In this document: one piece after another, positions 13,541-19,701 of the stretch
Layout: every line of letters starts with the position of its first letter
Numbering within the stretch: position 1 is the stretch's first letter
Source: JAUVUV01 sp964548275
Lineage (GTDB): Bacteria > Gemmatimonadota > Glassbacteria > GWA2-58-10
DNA length: 21,877 nucleotides
Direction of reading: 5' to 3'
NCBI GenBank assembly: GCA_964548275.1
Contig: CAZJQI010000067.1
Location: forward strand, 1-21,877
The notes under the pieces: generated by a model
Told to the model about the DNA's origin: nothing
The model's input: only the letters and a program-made list of their open reading frames with translations
The model's database searches: none
Position numbers and translations under genes: made by a program

Positions 13541-14866
13541 ATGCCGGAAAAAATAAATCGGCGCGAACTATTCGCGCTTACAGGTGCCGTTCTGACCGCC
13601 CTGGCCATTTGCGGCCATTTGTTTGCAAGCGGAAGCTGTGAGCTAAAAGGAGGCACAGCCAGGGGCAATATCACCCCGCCGGTGGGATGCTGGCTTTCCG
13701 GCTGGGCAAGCAGGGACAGGCCCAGCGAGGGAGTGTCCGACAGCCTGTACGCAAAGGCGATCGTGCTCTCCGACGGTCGAACCGAAATCGCGATCCTCGC
13801 CGCTGACCTGATCGGCGTGACAGGGGAGATTGTCTCTGAAGTCCGCTGGGCGGTGGAGCAGGAGACAGGCATTCCGCAGGATAACATCCTGATATCGGCA
13901 AGCCACACCCATTTCGGGCCAGGGACCGGGCAATACCGGTTTAAAAATTGGAAAGTCGATCCGGACTATATCGCGGTGTTGAAGAAAAAACTGGCAGCGG
14001 TTGTCGTTATGGCTCACGGCAACCTGACCGGAGTGCGGGTTGGTTCGGCCAAGGGCCAGGCACCCGAACTTCTTTATAACCGCCGCACGAAACGGCCGGA
14101 CGGCAGGGTGGTGATGACATTCGTGCTGCCGCCCGCGGAACCCGACTTGATTTTCGGTCCCGTGGATCCTGAGGTCGGAGTGCTGAGGGTTGAAGACTCC
14201 CAAGGCAATCTGCTCGCCTCGATGACCAATTTCGCCTGCCACCCGGTGAGTGGCGGGGGGCACGGCGAGGGCTGGGAAAGCTGGTTCTACCACATTTCTG
14301 CCGATTACCCGGGCTATGCAACCCAAGTGGTGGAAAATATCGAGGGGGGCAACTGCCTTTTCACTCTCGGCACTGCCGGAGACATGGTTCCGATCAGGCG
14401 GGGAGTGAGCCCGCGTTTCGAGATCGGCAGGGCACTGGGAGCAGAAGCGCTGAAAAGACTGCAACTGATGCCCACCTCAGAGGAAATGACCCTTGCCGCT
14501 CTCAGCAGGAAAATCACCCTGCCGATGAAAAAGCAATTGCCCGAGAATTCGAACTACGATCCCCATCCCGGCAAAACAGAACTCACCACCGAAATTCAGG
14601 GGATACGGATCGGCGAAACAGTGATAATTGGTTTACCCGGTGAGGTTCTGGTGGAACTGGGCCTGGAAATCAAGAAAAAGGCCGGCGTTGAGAACCTTTT
14701 CCTGGTGAGCATGGCCAATGATACGATAGGCTATATCTGCCACAGGCAGGCATACGAAGAGGGCGGGTATGAGCCGATCCAGGGCAGCCTTCTCGCCCCG
14801 GGGTCGGGAGAAATGGTGGTTGAGGCGGCACTGAAAGTTGTCGCGGAATTGAGACAGGGAATGTAG
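13541..14866 (+). CDS. neutral/alkaline ceramidase-like exported protein
   Basis: This is a 441-residue protein matching the N-terminal catalytic domain of neutral/alkaline non-lysosomal ceramidases. It begins with a Tat-like leader (NRRELFALTG plus a hydrophobic run). Zinc-ligand motifs are present: ASHTHFGPG with His122 and His124, and NFACHPV with His234. GPVDPEVGVLRVED and SADYPGY are typical family segments. In LGTAGDMVP (276-284) the position of the ceramidase nucleophile, Ser of the GDxSP motif, is occupied by Val283, so ceramide hydrolysis by the known mechanism looks unlikely. The C-terminal immunoglobulin-like domain of true ceramidases is also absent or much reduced. Such short homologues are frequent beside sulfatases and glycosidases but uncharacterised. 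ATG at 13541 has GGAG 6 nt upstream; an in-frame GTG at 13526 does not. Confidence 0.8.
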   Translation: MPEKINRRELFALTGAVLTALAICGHLFASGSCELKGGTARGNITPPVGCWLSGWASRDRPSEGVSDSLYAKAIVLSDGRTEIAILAADLIGVTGEIVSEVRWAVEQETGIPQDNILISASHTHFGPGTGQYRFKNWKVDPDYIAVLKKKLAAVVVMAHGNLTGVRVGSAKGQAPELLYNRRTKRPDGRVVMTFVLPPAEPDLIFGPVDPEVGVLRVEDSQGNLLASMTNFACHPVSGGGHGEGWESWFYHISADYPGYATQVVENIEGGNCLFTLGTAGDMVPIRRGVSPRFEIGRALGAEALKRLQLMPTSEEMTLAALSRKITLPMKKQLPENSNYDPHPGKTELTTEIQGIRIGETVIIGLPGEVLVELGLEIKKKAGVENLFLVSMANDTIGYICHRQAYEEGGYEPIQGSLLAPGSGEMVVEAALKVVAELRQGM

Positions 14867-14882
14867 ATATTGAGCCGGAAGA

Positions 14883-14967
14883 GGGCGGGCAGGCACCATT
14901 TTTGCCAAAACTCGTTATTTGCTTCGCCTGCTGTTGGCGCTCACGCAAAAATGGTGCCTGCCCGCCC
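14883..14967. repeat. 85-bp palindromic repeat element, copy 2
   Basis: Perfect 23-bp arms (14883-14905 and 14945-14967) flank a 39-nt loop, the same dimensions as copy 1 at 2358-2442. The arms begin GGGCGGGCAGGCACC and end TTTTTGC at the loop. The two copies match at 19 of 23 arm positions, and the four differences are matched on both arms. The loops agree at 23 of 39 positions without gaps. The element fills the gap between two convergent genes and ends 4 bp before the stop codon of the epimerase-like gene at 14972. Confidence 0.85.
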
Positions 14968-14971
14968 CCAC

Positions 14972-16312
14972 TCATTCTGGAAACGATGTGAGCTTGCCGC
15001 GGTTGGCCAGCATCCGCTCAAGGCTCAGTATATTGAGCATCATGTATCTCGGCTGATGGAAATTCCCTTTGCGTTTGGGGTGATATCCTTCCCTGGAGAT
15101 TATGTTTCCGCCTCTGTCAACCGCCTGGTCCCAGACTCCGATATTATTGGCAGCGACTGTCCTGAGGGTGAAATCGCGTATCATTTCGTACCACTGCTGC
15201 GCCCATTGCTCACCGGTGTATTCAAGCACTGTCATGCAGCCCAGCATGGCCTCGCACTGAAGCCACATGGTTTTGACACTGAAATCGGTTCCCTGCTGCC
15301 TGCCTGGTGAGCCGGAAACGAAGAAATCGCCGCTTCCCAGCCCGCCGAACATGTAATCCCAGCTCAGCTCGACGTAGCGCCGAAAGCGCTTCCTGGCAGA
15401 CTCGAAAAGGTCACGGTCTTGCTTTCGCAAAGCCTCGAACATCACCATCCAGGCTGTTTCTATGGAGTGCCCGGTGAACATCTGATCCTCGAAACCAGGT
15501 ATCCTGGAATAATCATGATTCAAGTATTCGTTCGCTATTCCGTATTCCGGATTGTAAAATTTGTTCATGATCAGGTCAACTTGTTCCTCGGCCAGCCGTT
15601 CCAGTTCCGGGTCGGGGTAGTGAGTCAGAAGCTGGCTCAGCAGACGCAGGATAACCATCGAATGTCCCTGTGTTCTGATCCCGGTGGATTTCAGCTCACC
15701 GGGGAGAAAAACTCCCTCGTAGTTCGGATCGTCGTAGCTCTGGAGAGAGGCATGGAGAGTTTCTTTCACCAGGCGAAGGTTCTCCTCCCGGCCGGTGGCT
15801 TTGTAGAATTCAGCCAGACCGTTGGCGGCAAACAGCGCGCCGAAAACACTTTTTCCCTCCGGTTCGATAACAGTTCCGTCCCGGTGTACTCTTTCGTACC
15901 ACTTTCCGTTTCCTGCATGCATGTGCTCCACCATGAAATCGCGGGTTTTTTCAGCGATTTTCAGGTAACAGAGATCATTGCCAAAATTATTATATAAAAA
16001 TGAATACACCCACACTGCCCTTCCCTGGAACCAGAGATTTTTTTCATCGTCAACAGGAGTGCCGTCGTAGTCCAGATGGCAGATAAACCCGCCGAGTTGG
16101 TTATCAAAACCGCCATTGTGCCAGAACGGAAGGTACTCCTCGAACAGGCGGCGGCGGTAGTCGTCTCTCAGCTCGGCAAGGCTCATTCCGGCCAGTGAAT
16201 CAGGCAGGACGACTGAGGCGGTCCGCTCCGGGACGGGTTTAGAGCAGCAAAGAAAAGGGATTAGAGCCAGTATAAAAGTTAATATATTGCTTCGATAAAT
16301 CAACAGTAACAC
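14972..16312 (-). CDS. exported AGE-family (N-acylglucosamine 2-epimerase-like) protein
   Basis: This is a 446-residue (alpha/alpha)6-barrel protein of the N-acylglucosamine 2-epimerase family. Active-site elements are recognisable: WFQGRAVW (Arg98), QGHSM (His217), TGHSIETAW (His282) and NFHQPRYM (His419). His282 and His419 match the general acid/base pair of AGE and mannose-type epimerases. The last motif follows the FHxPR pattern of AGE proper, unlike the cellobiose-epimerase-like ending of the enzyme at 2487-3749. The N-terminus is unusual for the family: a hydrophobic segment (about 10-22) ending PFLCCSKPVPE, followed by a Pro/Ser-rich linker, which predicts export. The lipobox is poor, so lipidation is uncertain. 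The start is ambiguous: GTG at 16312, or TTG at 16303, which has AAAAGG 8 nt before it. The gene is convergent with the ceramidase-like gene. Confidence 0.8.
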   Translation of the reverse strand: MLLLIYRSNILTFILALIPFLCCSKPVPERTASVVLPDSLAGMSLAELRDDYRRRLFEEYLPFWHNGGFDNQLGGFICHLDYDGTPVDDEKNLWFQGRAVWVYSFLYNNFGNDLCYLKIAEKTRDFMVEHMHAGNGKWYERVHRDGTVIEPEGKSVFGALFAANGLAEFYKATGREENLRLVKETLHASLQSYDDPNYEGVFLPGELKSTGIRTQGHSMVILRLLSQLLTHYPDPELERLAEEQVDLIMNKFYNPEYGIANEYLNHDYSRIPGFEDQMFTGHSIETAWMVMFEALRKQDRDLFESARKRFRRYVELSWDYMFGGLGSGDFFVSGSPGRQQGTDFSVKTMWLQCEAMLGCMTVLEYTGEQWAQQWYEMIRDFTLRTVAANNIGVWDQAVDRGGNIISREGYHPKRKGNFHQPRYMMLNILSLERMLANRGKLTSFPE

Positions 16313-16822
16313 CTTTTATATAAAAATATAGATAATAACTATTTAAGACAGGCATCTTTTGCTGAATGAATATAAACAGACACTTAAAATATAAAAAGGA
16401 TTTCGGTCAAAAATTAAGATTTCTATTGAAAAGGCTACTTTTTCGCATCGTTGTCCAGTTTCCTGTGGCCAAAAGTCCGGTCTAATATGACATGGTCAAA
16501 AAAAATCTTTACCCTGGGTTTTTAATACGGTGGGCGGGGTTGATAAAAGTCTCCATCTTTTCAGGTTCCTTTTGGTTATAACTTGAAAAAATTTTTTGAG
16601 TAAAAAAAGCCTCGCTCTGTGCATTTTCGGGAATGAAACAGGGAATCGATTCCGAAATATCATTTTCTCACTTTTTGGTGGGACGGTAAATCCCGGTAAC
16701 TTCTTGCCAAACAGGATCCTGGTATGCCGACTGGCAAAATGTGAGGGCAGGATGAGCCCGGATTGCCCTGCCGCTTAGGTCTCCGGTTACAGAATTCATT
16801 AATACACAGAAAAACGCACCGG

Positions 16823-16863
16823 TTTACTGTAAAAAATTGTCTATTTTGGTATCTATTTACAGT
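16823..16863 (+). promoter_or_regulatory. operator-like inverted repeats upstream of the zinc-ribbon promoter
   Basis: TTTACTGTAAA (16823-16833) is a perfect 11-bp palindrome. Its half ACTGTAAA (16826-16833) is also inverted at TTTACAGT (16856-16863). A further inverted pair, TTGTCA and TGACAA (16869-16888), overlaps the -35 box of the downstream promoter. The spacing is consistent with binding sites for a dimeric regulator, but no regulator is identified. Confidence 0.4.
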
Positions 16864-16881
16864 TAGGATTGTCATTTTTTA

Positions 16882-16911
16882 TTGACAACTACCTCTTTTA
16901 TCGAGTACAAT
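16882..16911 (+). promoter_or_regulatory. near-consensus sigma70 promoter for the zinc-ribbon gene
   Basis: TTGACA (16882-16887), an 18-bp spacer and TACAAT (16906-16911) form a strong housekeeping promoter. Transcription would start near 16918 and give a leader of about 50 nt that includes GGAGG before the ATG at 16967. Confidence 0.8.
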
Positions 16912-16966
16912 CTTATCCGCAGTTAAAAAAGGTTTCCGGAGCTGTTTTGGATGGAGGATTTAGCCA

Positions 16967-17104
16967 ATGGATAGCAATTGGGTTAAAGATATCCATTTTG
17001 AGCGTTGTCCCAAATGTGGAGCCATAGTGCTGTTCAAGAAAGATTCCGATGTATCAAAGTGTGACAAGTGCGGCACCAAGATTACGTTGAAAAAGAAGGC
17101 TTGA
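16967..17104 (+). CDS. 45-residue zinc-ribbon protein
   Basis: This small gene codes for a 45-residue protein with two CxxC knuckles, CPKCG (Cys14, Cys17) and CDKCG (Cys32, Cys35), 14 residues apart, followed by a lysine-rich tail ending LKKKA. This is a classic single zinc-ribbon fold and would bind one zinc ion. GGAGG lies 9 nt before the ATG; an upstream ATG at 16951 ends after seven codons. The gene has its own near-consensus promoter (16882-16911) and a strong terminator (17221-17254), so it is a monocistronic, probably well-expressed unit unrelated to the carbohydrate genes around it. The role is unknown. Nucleic-acid binding or a protein-interaction role is typical of such mini-ribbons, and the basic tail fits the former. 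Confidence 0.85.
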   Translation: MDSNWVKDIHFERCPKCGAIVLFKKDSDVSKCDKCGTKITLKKKA

Positions 17105-17137
17105 AGCTGAAATTCATTCAGGTTTAAAAATATTTAG

Positions 17138-17169
17138 CCCTCCACCATATTGAACGCTAAGGTAGAGGG
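17138..17169 (+). other. small hairpin after the zinc-ribbon gene
   Basis: CCCTCCACC (17138-17146) can pair with GGTAGAGGG (17161-17169) with one internal mismatch around a 14-nt loop. A T-rich TATTTCT follows. It may be a 3'-UTR stability element or a weak first terminator ahead of the strong one at 17221. Confidence 0.35.
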
Positions 17170-17220
17170 TATTTCTGTTATAGCAGGGTTGAGATAAAAG
17201 GGCCGCAATTGCCTGCCGGT

Positions 17221-17254
17221 AAAAGGCCGCCTCAAACTGATGAGGCGGCCTTTT
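17221..17254 (+). terminator. strong intrinsic terminator of the zinc-ribbon gene
   Basis: AAAAGGCCGCCTCA (17221-17234) pairs perfectly with TGAGGCGGCCTTTT (17241-17254) around a 6-nt loop, and the T-run continues to TTTTTT (17251-17256). It can also act in the opposite direction, with four U residues, for the convergent beta-helix gene that ends at 17284. Confidence 0.9.
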
Positions 17255-17283
17255 TTAATAATTTTTTCAGTGAACGGACCGGA

Positions 17284-19542
17284 TCAGGGGCGGTATTCAA
17301 ATGCCCCGATATCCGGCCCCTTGCCTGAAAAATCTTCGTTGATTCCGCGGATGAGTGCCCCGCGATCGATCAGTGGACTCGAGGGCTTAAACCTCAGGTC
17401 TCCGATATCGGCGCTCTCGACCAGCGGGTAGTTGCCGATCTCATCCTCCCAGAACCCCCGCCAGGGATATTCACCCAGGTGGGGTGTGTCCACGAACTGC
17501 GGGTCAGCGTAAAGGCCGTGCTCCTCCTGGCCTGTGGCGGCACGGAAATCCTCGAAAGTAAAATAAGTAACCTTGTTCCATTCGAATTTGCGCATTCCCA
17601 GCCCCGGCGTGTGATAGTAGCAGTTGTAGTCGAGCCAGTTTCCGTCGAAACCGGAGCGCACCGCCCGGTCCGCGCCTATCATCGCATTGTTCTTGAATAC
17701 CTTGTTCCTGGTATCCGCGCCGTCGGAAGCAGTGCCGGTCAGGCCGATCATCCCCATGCCGTTGGCCATGTTCACCCCGTAGCCTGAATTGTGGTAGACA
17801 TAGGTCCAGCCGTAGCTCGTAGGCACATCCACATTCAGCTTGAACAGCAGGTTCCAATAGGTGACATGGTTGCGGGTCACGTACACCGGCCCCCGCTGGA
17901 TCGGGGCAAGCGAGATCGCCACCAGCGCATTGCGCACCGAGTTGCCGTGAAGGCGCATGTTCACCCCGCCTCCGTCCATTTCGAAAGCATCATCACCGAT
18001 ATTGCAGACCATGTTGTACATCACGTCGCAGTCTCTGTGCACTTCCAGGCGGTCCGGTATATCCCAGCTTTCAACTGTGATCCCGTCGAACCAGCCGTGA
18101 AGGGTGTTGTAGTTGAACGAGTTTCCCCGCCCGGCGATCCAGGACATTATGCCCTGGCGCGGGTATTCGCTGGCCTTGATCGAGTTCCAGGGGATTTCCA
18201 CCAGATCCGGCTCGTAGATCAGGTTGTGCCACACAGCGTTGCCGCAGGTCGTCTCGTTTTTCAGGTACACGCCGTTCGGGGCGTTGTGGATCGTGTTATC
18301 TATTACCACACAGCCGCTCGCGCCCTCGCTGAACCGTACTCCGGCCTGGCCGTAATAGCGGATTTCGAACCCGCGCACCACCACGTGTTTGCTGCCGGTG
18401 AGCCAGAACGCATAAGGGTGCTGAGCGATATTGTAAGTGTAGCCTGCTGGCGAATCATTGTTGCCCGTGCGTAGGTAGAGCTTGTTCGTGCTCGTGTTCA
18501 GGTACCACGCGCGCGGCACACCCAACGGGTCGCTGGTCAGGTCTGCCAGGGTTTGGTAGCGGAACATCCGCTTCCCGTCCTGGGCCACATAGCCGTAACC
18601 GGCCCCCTCCGCTGCAGTGATGTCCGGTTTGAGTGTTGTAACATATACCCAGCCGCTGTAAGGCTGCCAGGCTGTGCTGTCCCTGGCGATCTGGAGGGAA
18701 CTGTCCAGGATCGGCTGATAGCCCTCGGCTGCGGCAAAGACTATCGGCCTGCCCTCCTCGCCCTGAAGGTGCTGCAAAAGGTCGCCCTCGCGGTACACTC
18801 CGCTGAGAGCATAAACGATATCGCCAGGTTGTGCGAGACTTGCGGCGTGGGCCAGAGTCCTGAAAGGAAGCTCGGCTGTGCCAGGGTTTGTGTCTGCACC
18901 CTCAGGAAAGACATAATAAACCTGCCCACTTGCAGGTTCGAGGACCATTTTTTTCGTTCGGGTCCGGGTTTCAAGTGGCGGGATCCCGGTCGCTGCCGGA
19001 TCGTGGAACACTACTCTGATCTCGATCTCATCGTCCGGCTCGAGGGGAAAGATGCTGGCCCAGATCAGGCGCCGCACATGATCGACAGTCATCTCCACTC
19101 CGTTGCGCCAGCGCGCCTCGCCAACCTTTCGCCACAAGAGGAAGGCCCCGGAGCCGCCTTCCAGCTCGCCGTCATAGGAAACCTCAAGCCCCACCGCATT
19201 CCAGGTTGGGTAGACCTCTATCGCCCCAGGCGAAAAGCTTGGAACTCCCAGGGGTGTCAGTTTCCCGCTCCTGACCCTGAGCAGCAGGGAAAGGGCGTCT
19301 GTAATCGAGTACCTGCCGTCGAGGTTGAAATCGACCCGGGGGTCGCCGGGGCTCTCGCTCGCCAGTCTGAGCAGGTGTATCAGATCCCCGAGGTTGGCCT
19401 CGCCGTCTCGATTCAAGTCCTCCCGGTATTCCGCAGCGGCCTGAACAGGCCTGGCATGCAAAGGCGCAAAACCTGCAAAAGGGAGCGCACAGAGCTGTAC
19501 CGGAATAAAGAAAAAGATTCTTAAGAAATAGCCGATATTCAT
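17284..19542 (-). CDS. secreted beta-helix protein with N-terminal dockerin
   Basis: This is a 752-residue secreted protein with a signal peptide (about 1-34). Two calcium-binding dockerin loops come directly after it, DLNRDGEANLGD (42-53) and DFNLDGRYSITD (71-82). A fibronectin-III-like domain follows (about 97-200, with the RKVGEARWRNG stretch also seen in its paralogue), then a right-handed parallel beta-helix starting near 205 with the characteristic DTNPGTAELPFRTLAHAA and QPGDIVYALSGVYREG. The same modules occur in the protein at 345-2279, but there the dockerin is C-terminal. Function is probably binding or depolymerising a polysaccharide; no catalytic residues can be assigned. No Shine-Dalgarno sequence precedes the ATG. 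TATAAT lies only 8 bp upstream, so the message may be leaderless. Confidence 0.83.
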   Translation of the reverse strand: MNIGYFLRIFFFIPVQLCALPFAGFAPLHARPVQAAAEYREDLNRDGEANLGDLIHLLRLASESPGDPRVDFNLDGRYSITDALSLLLRVRSGKLTPLGVPSFSPGAIEVYPTWNAVGLEVSYDGELEGGSGAFLLWRKVGEARWRNGVEMTVDHVRRLIWASIFPLEPDDEIEIRVVFHDPAATGIPPLETRTRTKKMVLEPASGQVYYVFPEGADTNPGTAELPFRTLAHAASLAQPGDIVYALSGVYREGDLLQHLQGEEGRPIVFAAAEGYQPILDSSLQIARDSTAWQPYSGWVYVTTLKPDITAAEGAGYGYVAQDGKRMFRYQTLADLTSDPLGVPRAWYLNTSTNKLYLRTGNNDSPAGYTYNIAQHPYAFWLTGSKHVVVRGFEIRYYGQAGVRFSEGASGCVVIDNTIHNAPNGVYLKNETTCGNAVWHNLIYEPDLVEIPWNSIKASEYPRQGIMSWIAGRGNSFNYNTLHGWFDGITVESWDIPDRLEVHRDCDVMYNMVCNIGDDAFEMDGGGVNMRLHGNSVRNALVAISLAPIQRGPVYVTRNHVTYWNLLFKLNVDVPTSYGWTYVYHNSGYGVNMANGMGMIGLTGTASDGADTRNKVFKNNAMIGADRAVRSGFDGNWLDYNCYYHTPGLGMRKFEWNKVTYFTFEDFRAATGQEEHGLYADPQFVDTPHLGEYPWRGFWEDEIGNYPLVESADIGDLRFKPSSPLIDRGALIRGINEDFSGKGPDIGAFEYRP

Positions 19543-19550
19543 AATACCAG

Positions 19551-19556
19551 ATTATA
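19551..19556 (-). promoter_or_regulatory. TATAAT box immediately upstream of the beta-helix gene
   Basis: On the minus strand TATAAT (19556-19551) ends 8 bp before the ATG at 19542, so transcription would start at or within a few bases of the start codon. The region 17 bp upstream reads TTTCTT, a poor -35 box. It is also flanked by CAGAT/ATCTG inverted arms. Assignment rests mainly on the perfect -10 and the absence of a ribosome site. Confidence 0.4.
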
Positions 19557-19701
19557 ATATCTGTATGATGAAAAAGAAAAGTCTATTCTCGCCGACTTTT
19601 CAGGCTCTGAAATACTGATGAGAATGCAGTAATAAGCAGGGTAGAAACCGCGCGTTTGAAATGCGGCTGAAAATGTAAATACGTTTTACTGAGTGTTCCG
19701 C

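Larger units (their letters stand above)
16313..16966. other. 654-bp divergent intergenic region
   Basis: This region separates the minus-strand epimerase-like gene from the plus-strand zinc-ribbon gene. It is AT-rich and has no convincing coding sequence. It holds several short hairpins (TTGCCA/TGGCAA at 16704-16737, the palindrome CAGGATCCTG at 16712-16721, GGCAGG/CCTGCC at 16746-16772), an operator-like inverted repeat (16823-16863) and a strong plus-strand promoter (16882-16911). A weak hairpin, TTCAGGTT with AACTTGAA, followed by A- and T-runs, sits near 16559-16596. An undetected small RNA is possible, but no known family is recognised. Confidence 0.6.

Noticed and set aside
16596..16778. 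Possible 60-residue protein starting at TTG
   Set aside because: No ribosome site, poor composition, and it overlaps hairpin-forming sequence. No family is recognised.
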